A stretch of 64,000 bases of DNA from Rhizophagus clarus (GCA_015698045.1 BLAL01000065.1:393096-457095); one strand, 5' to 3'. Shown: positions 44,974 to 59,447, counted from the first letter of the stretch. A program made the numbers and translations. The notes: generated from the sequence alone by a model not told the origin.

Positions 44974-47900
44974 GATATTATTATGCAAACTGATCAACAA
45001 TCACAATTACCATAATTGCAGAAATCTGAAAATAACTAGTTGGATATGTTTTATAATGAGCTTATTATGCTTTTTCAGAAAAAACATGTTGGATGGAAAG
45101 GGGGTTCATATATTGATGTTAGAAAAACATTTATTGAGCGGCTAACTCAAGTATTGTGGTATATTAATCCACATTTACCTAAATTTAAAAAACGTAAATG
45201 TAATTTACCTCAATTATTTGCAGAATTGCCTACATGTGCCTAAAATCAGCATTATAATCAATTTTTTCATACTTCAAAACACAAAAAATTGAAGTAACAC
45301 AAGAAAAGTTAACTACTCTAATTAAATCTTTAGATTTGTATCTTGTGCAATTGTGAGCATCTAATGATCAGTGGATTGGTGTAATTCCATCTATTTTAGA
45401 GCTTTCTGAAATAATACACAAGTACATAGAGTATCATAAAAAAGTTAATGTAGCGATGAAAAAGGTGTATTTATCTATAATACTTGTACGCGATGGTATA
45501 AATAATATCGATGTACAAGTAATTGATTAGTATGAGGAAAAAATAAATGAAATTTATATCAGACTGGACATTTTGCTACAAGAAAAGGAATACTATGAAT
45601 TTGTAGATTTGGAATCATATTTACTATATTCTGTAGTCAAAAGATACAATTTTATTAAAAATATTCAATTAAATGTCTCAATTTATTTATATTGATACTA
45701 TTGTAGAAACTATCTTGGTACCAAGAATTTTGTTTGGAAAATTTCAAATAATTGGTTTGATCAATCTGAAACAAAAAATGGTCAGATGTTAATGTCAATT
45801 CATGAAATTATTCCACAATATTTTTCAAGAGAAATGTGAAAAAATATGTTAAAAAAGGTATTTAACTATAGCATGTAATTTATTTTTTAATTTTAAAGTA
45901 TTAACAATTTATTTTCATTTAGTATTCTTTAATAAAAACTGTTTTACCTGCATTACTTCGTCAATTATTTTATGATCTTACGGGTGATACTGTTATATCA
46001 CCTAATGTTATTTCAAATGAACTAGAGGAACGCCTTCAATAGATATTAGCATTATAAGATCCAAATATTATTGTCAATCTTAGAGTGAATAATGGTTTTA
46101 AAAAAACAAGATTTAGTGAATTTGGAATGAATTAAATACATATTTTAATGAAGTGAGAATTTTCTACAAATATAATTATTAAAATTTAAATAATAATTTA
46201 TTAATTTATTTAAAAAATAATATTAATGTTATTTAGAATACACTAGCAGTTGATGATCGTTGGCATGGATCAGTACTTTATTTACCTCTTGCAATTTCAA
46301 TTCGTGATTTGTGAGAAATTATAGTCTACTGGCTTCATGCTAAACTTAGTGATCCATTCCCAACTGAAATCTATATACCATTTAAGGATTGAATTCGTCT
46401 CCAATTTTTACCAAAAAATCTATTTGTACATACAGCTACTCAATATACTGGAAAATTTAAAATAAAATATAAAGTTCAGACATAAGTACTACGAAAAAAA
46501 CATCCTGATGGTCATTACTATGCAGCAATATTTTGTTATCAAAGAGGATTTGCCATTAAATTTTGGGATCATACTGTTTTTATTTCAGCTGATGATAAAC
46601 ATAAAATAGCTATTAGTAAATCTGTAATCACGTCTACTGAAGTTAGAAATTAGTAAACCTTGGTACCTGAAGATAGAATTCTTACAGTCTGTGATCATGA
46701 TTTTACAAAATTGTCTCTAACACCATCAGTAATATTTCTGTGCAAAATTCCCAAAAAGATTACAGAATCATTTTATGATAATGATATATATGTTTCATAT
46801 AAAGACACAGACTTTGAACCAAGTTCAGCTATTCGGTATTATACTATTTTTTTATCACATTAAATGAGCATTTTTTCAGTGAAATTCCACCAATCATATG
46901 TATTTACATAGATGGTGGACCTGATCATCGCATAACATATGGTTTAGTTCAAATAGTACTTTTATGTCTTTTTATTAGAGAAAACTTTGATTTATTAATA
47001 GCTACATATACAGCACCTCAGCAAAGTTGAACAAATCCTGCTGAACGTATTATATCAATATTAAATTTAGGATTGTAAGACGTGGCTATAGTATAGATGC
47101 CACCTAAATCCAAAATAATTTGGGATTTGCTTAAAATAATTTGGGTGGCATCTATAGGCTATAGTATGTGAAAATATGAGTGATGAAATGGAAAAATTAT
47201 TTAGTAAATATAATAAATTGGAAGAAATTCAAAAAGCTACTAAAACAAATTTGCAACTTAAAATAGAATTAAAAGATTCAATTGCAGCAATTCAAGAATT
47301 ATTAAATAATCGTACTGAGAGACTAATTCTAAATGAAAATAAATTTACTTGTAAATCTCCAGTTATAAGTGATGAAATTGAAGTTTTTTTTAAAGTAAGC
47401 TTTTTAAATTTTTTTATTAAACTTATTAAAATTTATTAATTATTGTATATTTTCGCATAAAAGGTAATGTTAGCAATTAATACTACATTACGCATTGATA
47501 AAATAACACAAATTATATTACGCAAACATGAAGAATTACAAGATTTTATTAAGACATATTGTCAACTTAGAACTTATAGTTTTCAGGTAATATTTAAATC
47601 ATATTTATAAAAATATGATACTTTATTAATTTAAAATAAAAATTTAGATCAAAAAATGTGATGAGTCAAGTTGCAATATTTGCAAGCCTCCTCGTACTTC
47701 ATTTTCAGTTTTTCAATCACTTCATTTCCTTTCAGATCCTATGTCATCAGGTTTTTTTTAGTATTACTTTTTAATTTATTTAATTATAATTTTTATTGAA
47801 TTAATTTACTTTTAATTTAGCTAATAATAGTGAACATTATGCAGAATTTAATATGTTATATGGTAAAGAAATCTCTGATCAGCATCAGCCATCAAAAATT

Positions 47901-48365
47901 GAAGTATAAAATCGTTCAGAACATGGATCATCTAGTCTTTATACAAACACTAAAGTTCGAGATTTTATGGAATGTACAGAATGCCATAAATTTCAATGCA
48001 TTTTTAGTGAAAAACAATTAACAAAACAGCAAACAACAGATTTTCATCTTGCTATTTAAACTTGGGATTACACATGTGGGGCACCTATTTTTCTGGAAGA
48101 TCATTCTTTATATAATGTTATTTTTATGCGTGAAAAAATATCATGCCAAACACCAATGGAATTGGCTTATTATTCCTGCAAAAAAGCTAAGCTTAAACGA
48201 TGTTATTGGTGTAGATCTAGAGAAGATTTACAAGTAAAACCACAAAATTTAATAGATTCTTATCAAATAGTTTATCCATTATGTGATTATTGTCATGATG
48301 AAGGGAATGATTTTTATTGTCATTTAGTTAAAAAAACTAATAATATTTCTAAGAGAAAGCATTAA
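44974..48365 (+). pseudogene. DDE-like gene G, main part (family unknown)
   Basis: The gene continues from 27562 and can be followed as exons through 44982-45850, 45922-46160, 46237-47400, 47464-47585, 47648-47750 and 47821-48365. The centre has candidate acids in FISADDKHKI, CIYIDGGPDH and TNPAERIISILNLGL, spaced as in a DDE nuclease. A coiled coil (EEIQKATKTNLQLKIELK) follows. The C-terminal region has Cys pairs (CYWCRSREDL, CDYCHDEG). I recall closely similar predicted proteins in Rhizophagus but no assigned function. About 20 stops interrupt it, nearly all at expected Trp or Gln codons. One frameshift lies near 45280 and a 65-bp MITE at 47092. Whether it was a transposase or a host gene is open. 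Confidence 0.6.
47092..47156. mobile_element. 65-bp MITE with 8-bp TSD in gene G
   Basis: Perfect 13-bp ends TATAGATGCCACC and 8-bp duplications GGCTATAG (47084-47091, 47157-47164). The interior is a hairpin of AAATCCAAAATAATTTGGG. Removal restores the codons DVAIVCENMSDE. A larger relative is at 50115-50263. Confidence 0.88.
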
Positions 48366-48628
48366 TATTATTGTATATAATTTCTTAAAACATAATAATA
48401 AAGACTAATATTTGATCATATGATTTAATATATGTGTTAATAAATATGATATTGATTATAATCCCCCCTTCAAAAATTTGGTCCAAATATAACGTTAAAC
48501 ACACAATTAACTTGGTCTGGCCTTACTAAACATATTAGTACTAAAGAATATGTTAAGAGTTTTAATAATATATTTATATACTTTTTTTTGAAGTTATAGC
48601 ATTATCATTAACTTCAGAAATTTGTACA
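48366..48628. other. AT-rich spacer, nothing recognised
   Basis: No frame or repeat supported between gene G and the following MITE. Confidence 0.5.
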
Positions 48629-49009
48629 TAAGGGGCATACCAGAAATCAGCTGATTTAATAGAAGGTGGGGGGTTAACCTAAAAATCAGGTTTCTATAAT
48701 TAGCTATAAATTATATAATATATATAATATATTATTACTATTTATATATTAAAATAGTTTTTTTTACAATTATCTTGCCATCTAATAGCTCAATTTAATT
48801 AAACATTTTTTTATTTTGTAGGGCTTATCAAAAGCTATAAAACAAAAAAAATTTCATAAAAATTGGATTATTAGATCATGAGTTAATTATATAAATATAA
48901 TTACATATATTATTATATATTCTTTTAATCAATCAAAATGCGATCAGATGGGGGGTGGGAGTAAGAGCTACTAATTGAAGAAAATCAGCTGATTTCTGGC
49001 ACGTCTCTA
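48629..49009. mobile_element. MITE-like inverted-repeat element
   Basis: Left end TAAGGGGCATACCAGAAATC and right end (reverse complement) TAGAGACGTGCCAGAAATC share CCAGAAATCAGCTGATTT; G-run boxes (GGTGGGGGG) follow inside both ends. The 5' ends fit YARNG of hAT. No target duplication was identified. Confidence 0.6.
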
Positions 49010-49394
49010 AAGAATTGGCAAATTCAGAATATCAATATTTATTATGTCTTTTTGATTAAAATTTTTTTGTTTATTTGAGGGTTTTTTACTTTTTTCATTT
49101 TTATTTTATATATCATAATATAACAAGAGTATTAAAATATTTATATAAAACATTATATTCAATATATCATCATATAACTATATTACTTTTGCCAAAAATT
49201 TCACTATAAATTTTACCTTTGAAGATTCTTGAAAAATGATAATTTTTTTTGTCATAAGAAAAAAAGGCATTGTAAATTTGTTAGAAATATTAATATTAGC
49301 AGGAATATTGGTATTACTTTATTTTTCATGTTTTAGAATTTTATTAGTTAAAGACATTGTAATAATATTATAATGAAAATAAATTTATAATGAG

Positions 49395-49851
49395 AGTTGA
49401 ACGCTAAAATATTTTGACATATTAAATTGCCAAAATTCTTGCCAAAATTTCAAATTAAATTTTAAAGTTGTATTTCAGTAATAATTTGGAATTTTAGCAT
49501 TATTTTAGATTTTAGTAACAGTTTGAAGTTTTAATAAGTTTGGGATTTGAAATTTTGTGTAATTATTATATTTTAAGAACCAAAATACTTTTGCTACATG
49601 GTTAATATATTTGGGATTTTTGTATCTGATTTTAAGCTTTAACAATAATCTGGAATTTTAGTAATAGTTTAAAATTTAGTAATTTGATATTTTGGCAGTC
49701 ATTTGGGATTTTGACAATATTTTGAGGTTTTAGAAATTTGATTTTAATCTATTATTAAAATTTTAAACTATTGCTGAAATCTAGAATTTAATTTGGGATT
49801 TTGGCAAGAATTTTAGCAATTTGATATGCCAAAATATTTTAGCACCCAACT
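49395..49851. mobile_element. MITE with about 50-bp terminal inverted repeats
   Basis: The left end AGTTGAACGCTAAAATATTT and right end (reverse complement) AGTTGGGTGCTAAAATATTT remain similar for about 50 bases, to AAATTCTTGCCAAAAT. The interior is made of TTTGGGATTTTAG-like repeats. No coding capacity; no clear target duplication. Confidence 0.7.
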
Positions 49852-50114
49852 TTACTTATCACTTATTATAGTATAATATATCAGATTAAATATTAATATT
49901 AATTTAAAAATAATGTTTACTTGTCTATATAATAATTATGAAAAGATCTTTTCAGATCATACAACCCTTTATGAATATATGAAATTATATAAAGTTCAAA
50001 CTTATTAGAAAATATTAAACAGAATTTTAATTAGCTTCTATGAAAATGTAAATAATAAAGTTAAAGGAATAGTATATATTTTTTATATATTTCTTATATA
50101 TTAGTTAATATTAC

Positions 50115-50263
50115 TATAGATGCCACCCAAATCCAAAATAATTTGGGATTATAGCAATCCAAATATACAAATCCAAATTAATTTACAAATTACATATATA
50201 AATTTTGCAATTTGTATATTTGGGATTTAGGATTTACTTAAAATAATTTGGGTGATATCTATA
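50115..50263. mobile_element. MITE related to the 65-bp element
   Basis: Ends TATAGATGCCACCC / TATAGATATCACCC with CAAATCCAAAATAATTTGGG inside. The 8-bp flanks AATATTAC and GATATTAT match at six positions, a decayed duplication. Confidence 0.75.
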
Positions 50264-50299
50264 GATATTATACAGTATCTAATTAATATATCTTTTATA

Positions 50300-51085
50300 G
50301 GAGTACAATAGTAATTTTGATTTTAATAGCAAAGATAATAATATAAACAATATAAATAAAAAAAGTAGTAATACAAATGAGAATATAGATGAAAATAAAG
50401 AAAATAGTGATATAAATGAAGAAGATGATGATGATGGCAATGATATAAATGAAGAAGAAGGTGATACAAATAATGATAATACAAATAATACAAATAAAAA
50501 TAATAATAATAATATTAATATAAATAAAATTGTAAATGAAAATGAAGGAGATAATGTCTATAATAATATGAATAAAGATAATGATGATGATAATAATGAT
50601 AACTATAATAATGAAAATAATATAAATAAAGAATATAAATATGATTATATTTTGAATTTTCCAGAATAAATTGAGTAATAAATAACTTCAATTGATGCTA
50701 GAATTATTCCAGCCTGAAATCTTTCAGATCTTTCAGATATTGCATATAATAAGTTTATGGAACTTGTATTAATATATCACCTTTCAAATTTAGTATTAAA
50801 GTGATTTCATAAGCATCATCTTTAAGAAAATATTGTTTACTAAAGGGTATAATGGAATGATACAAATTTATCAATTCTATAAATATCAAATATTTATTGT
50901 ATATTTAAACAAAAGTTATGAAATATAAAAATGAGGAATATTATCTTTACTATTACCCAATTTTTGATGCTATTAAAGAATTCTTATCCAATTCAAATAT
51001 TTTAAAATACTGTTAATAAGAATTTCAAATAGAATATAATAATCAGCATAAACATATTTACAGTAAACAATAGATTGGGTTGTAA
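50300..51085 (+). pseudogene. N-rich transposase N-terminus remnant (KDZ/Plavaka-like?)
   Basis: A 120-codon Asn/Asp/Glu-rich stretch (50303-50665) is followed by a readable but broken segment: IAYNKFMELVLIYHLSN, then EEYYLYYYPIFDAIKEFLSN. This order (low-complexity acidic region, a helix ending near 'FF.KH', 'YY.PIF.AIKELL') resembles the region before the transposase domain of KDZ-type elements common in fungi. Many stops, mostly at Trp or Gln positions. No transposase core follows, so it is a fragment; the family label is tentative. Confidence 0.4.
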
Positions 51086-51744
51086 TGGTAATATTTTATA
51101 ATATAAAAAAAATTACTCATTTTCTAATTATTTTTAATAGTTATTTCAAAGTGTCTAGAAAAATATAAACAAAAAATTTAACATTAATGATATTTATTAA
51201 TATTAAAAGTATTTCTTCTAGAATCCTACTATTTATATTTAAAAGACTGGTTTAAAGTATTTGAAAAGTTTCTACTAAAAAAATGAAATTTAATGTTACT
51301 AATGTTTATTAACATTAAATAAAGCATTTCTCTTTTTATTTACCTTTAAAGAATTGTTGAAAGTTTTCTACTAAAAAAAAATAAGAAATTTAACTTGATT
51401 ACTAACTGTTAGTAATGTTTATTAATATAAAGTTAAACAAAGCTTCTCATCTTATTTAGGTTTAAGTTGTTTAGAAAAATCCTTTAGGGGTGGGGTAAAC
51501 GAAAATCTTAGGTTACATAATTTTTAAAAAAATGATTTGTTGCACGTGACCAAGATATCTTACCTGGGGTGGCGGGTGGCCAATAGTAAAAAAATATTAG
51601 CTAATATATGTCACTACCCTAACGTTTCAACTATAAAAAAAACCAATTTTGTTAATTTTCTGAAAATTTTGGTGTGAAAAATTCATTAAAGAGAGTTTGA
51701 TGATAAATTAATAATTCATTCATTATACGACAAGTATATTATTA
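51086..51744. other. AT-rich spacer upstream of GAPDH
   Basis: Three degenerate copies of a 110-130-bp unit containing AAATTTAAC-TTACTAATGTTTATTAAC (51170-51450) are visible. Otherwise nothing was recognised. A GC-richer patch at 51540-51620 holds no frame. Confidence 0.45.
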
Positions 51745-52290
51745 TTGTCGTTACAATTTTTTTAGATTAAAAGGTAAAAATTTTCGAATTACCTTGTTCT
51801 TCATTGTCTGAATGATCTGATTGCTTCATCTGTTCGTTCATACTTTAAAAGGGTTCTTTTTTATCGGATGATTAAATTAATAATTCAAACTCAAAAGATA
51901 ATAGGCAGGTTTGAATTTCAAATTATCAAAAAAGAGAACTCGGACAATGCGTTTAATGATTGACAAACATTGTACTACTTGCGTATCAGTAAATCATTTT
52001 TATCGTTACAATTGTAAAAATTAAAGGTAAGAATCTTCGAATTATTCTTCTTTTTCTGATCTAACGGCTTTATCTTATCGTTTCATACTTTATGAGAGTC
52101 ATTTTTATTGGATGATTAATTAATAATTCAAACTCAAAAGATAACAGAAAGGTTTAAATTTCAAATCATCAAAAAAGAACTCTGTTTATTTTTTTTATCA
52201 ATCAAAATACATATATCCTTTTGTTTATTGATTTCTATTAGTGATCTGAATGATTGTCAAAAATCGTACTACTTGTGTATCAGTAGCTAG
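51745..52290. repeat. Tandem duplication of about 260-300 bp in the GAPDH upstream region
   Basis: The block starting CGTTACAATTTTTTTAG (51750), with GGATGATTAAATTAATAATTC and ending near GTACTACTTGCGTATCAGTA (51990), recurs at 52003-52285 with about 80% identity by eye. It lies 215-760 bases before the ATG and may hold duplicated regulatory sites. Confidence 0.7.
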
Positions 52291-52504
52291 AAAACAAATA
52301 ATTCGTTAAAATGATTTTATTGGTCGATATTATTAAAAATTCACCAAAAAAGTTAAATTATAAGAAAATAACTTGTACGTTTATGATTTGAATGCGCGAT
52401 TAAACATAATATGAATCAGTGTTAAAAGCGTATAAATAAACAATGAAATTTTTTTTTTTTTTTTTCAAAAAATAGGACATTTTTACCAACAAATATATAT
52501 AATT

Positions 52505-54062
<1,558 letters not shown>

Positions 54063-54686
54063 ATAACATTTATATACTAATAATGGGACCATTAAAAAGT
54101 CTAAAGTGAGCTTAATAACTTTGATTTCCTTGTGATTTTAATTTATTTACAAATATTTCTAGTGTTCCATTTTTAATACATTAAATTATTGAAATTTTCT
54201 ATTCATAATTCTTTGCAAATAAGTAAAAAACATAATAAATAAATAAATGACACTTAGTTTGGAATTTATTATATATTTACTAAATTCAATAAAGTTTAAT
54301 GGCAAATGCATGGTTAAAATATCAAACATTGAATATCTTAATACTATTCTTTCCCTAAATGTAGAATATCTAAAGTGAAAAATTACATAATTTTAAAAAA
54401 ATTTGTTTTTTCTAAATAAAATGTTTTAACATATACAATCTTTTTAAAATACATATATAATAATAAGTGCATTTTAACCTGCTCTACAAGTTTACTTAGA
54501 GTATGAAATGAAATTTTAAATATCATTTTTGATTTATTTGACTTTTTATTTGTTAAAATTTATTTATCTATTTTTGAATATAATTGTATAATTGGTAAAG
54601 TTTCATATTTTATATATAAAGTCAAAAACTATATTTATAATTTACTTTTTTTATTTAAATAAATTTTTAGAGCAAATTTTTAAGTA
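54063..54686. other. AT-rich sequence downstream of GAPDH
   Basis: No gene seen. It probably contains the GAPDH 3' UTR and polyadenylation region (AATAAATAAATGA at 54236); the exact site is not determined. Confidence 0.4.
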
Positions 54687-57192
54687 CAGTTATCCCTCTC
54701 TATAGTCACACCTCTTGGGACTACACAATGCTATGACTATATAGAGGTGTACTTATAATGAGGCTTTTACAATATAGTCACATATATATAAAATCTTTGT
54801 ATTAACATGGTTATAAATTTTTTTTTTGTTATTTTATTATTTTTATATAATAATTATTTTAAAACTAAATATAATCATACTATTATAATGTAAATTTATG
54901 ATAATAATAATAAATGATTTTATTACAATAAAATTATATTATACTATTATAATTATTATAACTAATAAAAGTATTAAAATTATTATATTTTGCAATTATT
55001 AAAATTATACTAATGCTATTTACTTATCAAAAAAACCATCAAGTGTACTTTGCTTTTTTGCATTAATTTCTCTAATTCTAATTACTCATAAGTATTTCTT
55101 AAAAATATGCAAGTCATCAATATTAAATTTAAAATTTTCTTGTTATTTGAAATAATTAACAAAAGTTTCCAATCTATTAATTGCTTTTTTCACTGATATT
55201 GGAGAAATTTCTTTATTTTTATCATCATCCTCACTTTCTTCTACTTGATTTTCTTCATTTTGCATCATATTAATAATTTGCTCTTCAGTAAGGTACTCTT
55301 TAGTTGAAATTTTATGATCAAGCAACTGAAAATATTTCAATATATCATTAGTTTCTTCTGGCAGATCAATAAGAAGATTTTTAAATTTATTATCATTTAA
55401 ATTTAATTTAAAATCTTTATCTACATTATCATCATAAGATGGAAGTATACCAGTTTTGATCCAACAATTTTAAATTGTTGTTTGAGTGACATTATTCCAT
55501 GATTCAGTAATATAATCAATATGTTCATCTTATTTCTAAATAAAATAATAAATTAATAATACTAATTTATAATTAATTTAAAATAACATTAATTTTTAAC
55601 TTACTTAACATGATCAACTTCAAAATCAAACTGTCAAATCAAATATCTACAAAATTCTTATTTATATTTTGCTTTAAAACTACAGATAATACTTGCATTT
55701 ATAGATTAGAGATGAGCGATCATATTTGGCAGAAAATAAATAAGCTCAATATTAGTAAAATCAATGGCAGGTTTTTCTTTTTCCTTTTGTTTTTTAGATT
55801 CTTGTTCTTCATCAGATTCTGATATTTTATTATTATCTATATCACTATCTTTTTTAAATTTTTTTGAATTAAAATGGAAACCTGCATTATCAATAAAAAG
55901 TAAAACTTTTCTATTCACTATGTGAAAGTAATAGTCAAGGTATTTAAGCCATTTAATGAAAATATCAGATCTCATCTATGCCTTGGAATTAGCTTGATAA
56001 ATGACCAGAAGAATTGACTTATTGAGATTTTTAAAACATTGAGGATTTAATGATTTTCCAATTATTAAAGGACAAATTTTATGAAATCCTGTAGCATTAG
56101 CATAAAATAAAATAAAAACTCGGCTTTTGTCCTACAAAAAATATTTTTTTTTGTTAAAAATAGTAAAATAAAAAACATTTAATGACAATAATTTTGATAA
56201 AAGAAATTATTACAATAAAAATTACCATTTTACGTCCTGCAATTATACTAGTACTTAATGTTTGGTTTGGCTCCATTCAGAAAAAAAATCCAGTTTCATT
56301 TGCATTATAAATATTCTTTTTATTATACTTAGATAAAAGTGCATATAGACATATATATACATTCTTCTGAAAGAGTTTCTAGGAGGTACTATTAGTCTCA
56401 CCAGAAAACTTAATTTTTTAAAGTCCATTTTATTTTTTGAATCTATACACTCAACCATTAGTAAATTTTATTTGATTTTCTCCAATATTTAACATTTGTG
56501 TAAGTTTCATTCCTTTTTGCTATAAAATCATATCAGTTAAAGGAAGTCCACTAAACTGAATGATATTGGAACATACATGCAGTCTGAAAAGTTGAAAGAA
56601 CTGCCATCCACTTTTCAAAATTTTGCTATATTTTTAATATAGTTGATTTATCAATATTTAATTATTATATTTTGTATTAAAGAAAAATGCAATTTCTTCT
56701 TGTTTTACATTATTATTTGCCATTACTTATTCACATATTTCTTTTTTCATTTCATTACTAATGTCAGAACAAATTCTCTTTGCTTTTTGTACATGTACAG
56801 ATGGTATTATATTATATATAAAAGAATGGTAAAAAAATAGTTTTTGTAGAAAAATGAAGTTATGTAATGAAAAAAGTTTGAAATCGAAAAATAATAACTT
56901 ATATTTTTAAATAAAAAATTGTAAAGTTCAAAATATGTAATAATTATCAGCTTAAAAAAAAAAATGCGTAATATATTTTTGAATACATCTTAATCATGTA
57001 ATATGACCATATAAAAGGAAATTTTCATATGTTTATTATTATATTAAGATTAGCAATTGGTATAATAATGACTATAATCAGTTTGCGACCATAAAGAGAG
57101 TATTTTAATATTTAAAATATTGGAACTTGACAATAATATGACTAAATAGAAGGTGTTCTTATATAAGGGGTGACTTTAAAGGAGAATGATTG
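54687..57192 (-). mobile_element. pogo/Tigger-like DNA transposon, decayed
   Basis: Ends CAGTTATCCCTCTCTATAG and, in reverse complement, CAATCATTCTCCTTTAAAG, with TA at 54685-54686 and 57193-57194. The length of 2506 bp and the TA target fit a Tc1/mariner superfamily element of pogo type. The MITE at 30511 has related ends and could have been mobilised by such a transposase. Confidence 0.8.
55143..56458 (-). pseudogene. pogo-type transposase remnant
   Basis: Minus-strand pieces can be ordered: LSFLVRLIVPP region (56458 downward), a frameshifted YIYNAN-ETGFFF-like block with MEPNQTLS and IIAGRKM (56300-56225), then after an acceptor at about 56132 DKSRVFILFYANATGFHKI, PLIIGKSLNPQCFKN and SDIFIKWLKYLD. 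LLFIDNAGFHFN (second catalytic Asp, about 55880) and IELIYFLPN follow. An acidic C-terminal tail lies at 55340-55143. A TAG at 55976 replaces the Trp normally before 'Mrs-iF'. Several frameshifts and stops; clearly inactive. The N-terminal DNA-binding domains were not recovered. Confidence 0.75.
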
Positions 57193-57649
57193 TATATATT
57201 AATATAGATTATAAAAAAATTAATCCAATTATATTATATAATAGGATTATATAACTGCCTTACTTTAAATATATTTTTTAAATAGTATATTAAAAGAAAT
57301 TTATATTATAACTTAAGCAAATTTTATAGTATTTTAGTTATATATATAAATAGATAAATATATATAATATATAAATAATATTTTTAATTTAGCTAGTTTT
57401 AGATCTTGAATTTAGAATATTACTTTAAACTTCATTTATAAAATATACTTATTAAAAATTTCAAATAATATTTTTATAGTTTTTATTTTTATTAAAATAA
57501 AAGAATCTATAATAAAAGAAACAATTAAATAGATTTAATATATCTATAATAAATATACTTTACAGAAACCTTGAAAATATGAGCGATGTTGAATTGATAC
57601 GGGTACGATATAAATTTCATGTCATAATGGTATCAATTTCTGTGATGAT
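57193..57649. other. AT-rich spacer, nothing recognised
   Basis: No frame, repeat or element end identified. Confidence 0.5.
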
Positions 57650-58035
57650 ATTGTTATAATGTTGATTTGATATCGTTACTTCATCACCATAATTTATCGC
57701 GAAAATATCGTGACGATATCTATTCAAAAGAATATCAAATCGGCACAGCCTTGATATCATTACGATGTTGGTAATTTCAAAAAAAAAGGATGATATATTT
57801 GCGATATTGATTTGATATCGTCACTTCATCCCACAATTTATCGCCGAGATATCGTGACAACATTTATTTAAAAAAATATCTGATCGGTATAGTCTTGATA
57901 TCGTTACGATATTGGTAATTTCAGGGATAAAAAAAGATGTATTTACGATATTGATTTGATATCGTCACTTCATTGCCGCAACTCATTTGTGGTATCGCAA
58001 CTCATCTGCAATACCGCAAATATTAAACTTTTTTT
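57650..58035. repeat. Tandem repeat of about 145 bp, two and a half units
   Basis: Units start at about 57660, 57807 and 57950 with ATTGATTTGATATCGTCAC followed by TTCATC; inside are ATATCGTGACGATATC palindromes and TTGATATCGTTACGATATTGG. The palindromes suggest possible binding sites or hairpins, but no function is shown. Confidence 0.8.
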
Positions 58036-58105
58036 TTTTTTACAACTTTTATATGTATAACGTGCTGCCATATTATTAAAATAAAATTCTGATATTTTTA
58101 TACGA

Positions 58106-58273
58106 TTAAGCAAGATTACATAAAAATATACTATGGACTTTGACTACTTCCGTATGTCGCCGCCACAGAGGTTGTTGAGATTGCGGTTGCAAAGGCTTCC
58201 AAATTTTAATAAGAGAATTCTTTTTACGAATTTCTTGTTCTTGTATAGGTTTATTACGATATTGAGAAGACAT
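58106..58273 (-). pseudogene. Duplicated start of the Q-rich gene
   Basis: From ATG 58273 the peptide begins MSSQ and includes IRKKNSLIKIWKPLQPQSQQP, matching the start of the gene at 61535 (IRKKGSLIKHWQPSQPQ). After about 45 residues the similarity ends and the frame stops at 58106. The upstream box TTGATCTTACCACATCATG (58388-58406) is also shared with 61617-61635. So promoter and first-exon start were copied together. Whether this short gene is expressed cannot be told. Confidence 0.6.
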
Positions 58274-59447
58274 TTTTAAAACTTGTTTGATGATGATTCT
58301 ACAGGTTAAAATGTGAGTCAAAAATTTTTTTTTCTTCTCATTTTTTTTTATTATTATAAATCAATTCTTTCATTCCTTATTTTTGCATTGATCTTACCAC
58401 ATCATGATCGAGTATGATTAATATGGTGGTCAATTTCGAAAGAAAAAATATATTTTTTTTGATATACTTTGATGTATTTTCCATATGATTTTAGATATTG
58501 AGAATTTGGTAAGAGAAGAGTTTTTTTAATTACTACTTTAACGAAATGTACTAACACTTGTTCTTTTTTTTAGACAGGTTCAAAGCATGGGATTTCAACT
58601 GGAGATCAGGGGTGTAGATTTCGGTGGGTATTTTATAACATTTTTTTTTTTAAATCTTTTTTTTTTTAATGTACTATTACTAACAGTTCGTTTCTTTGGA
58701 ATTTTTCTATTTTGTAAATTATACTAGTAGTTTATGTATTATTATTTAGCCGTATAATAAAATAATTTATTGGCATTTTAAAATATATTAATCATGTTCT
58801 GTCAATCTTTACAAAATTGTGAAAATTATCATAAAATGGTTTTAAATACATTGTCAGGATGACATATTTTATGATGTTCTGGTAAGCATCGGAAATGGGT
58901 TCTAATGTGGTTTTCAAAATGATTTTTTATTATGTAAAATGTCTTTACAACCATATTAAAATTCGAATTTTAAGTACATTTATGATATCATAAAAGTATC
59001 ATACGATATCTTGAAAAAATTGCCTTGTCCAGTAAAAGTAGTCTCATTTTATTTACGAATGTATATTTTAATATACAGTATTTGAAATGTATTAGAGACA
59101 TTATTCTATTCAATACATTTACTAAATTTTATCGACATGGTTAATAAATTTTTAAAATCGGAACGACTTTAATAATAATTCGTGATGATTTATCGGTAAA
59201 TTGATCCACGATCGGTAGACGATTATTTGCATGATATGTTTACTATTCGGACACAATTCAATACATTTCAGCAAAGAATAAATTATATATATATTAAGCA
59301 AAATTATTGATATGAACTTTATTTATGATTAAAAGTGTTAATAATAAAAGTATTAATAATGTAAATGTTAAGTATAATTACTAAATTATAGCTCTTCTAT
59401 GCTAAATATTTACTATAAACTATTGATCGAATAAAAAAATCAAAGCG
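58274..59447. other. Spacer between Q-rich fragment and WD40 fragment
   Basis: Contains the duplicated upstream box (58388) and a short exon-like piece after TTTTTTTAG at 58574 (58575-58622, followed by GTGGGT). Otherwise AT-rich with no supported gene. Confidence 0.4.

Noticed and set aside
17916-47035. UGA reassigned to tryptophan
   Set aside because: TGG is used normally in GAPDH and in the same transposon genes, and stops also fall at Gln and Arg codons as TAA/TAG/TGA; mutational decay explains all.
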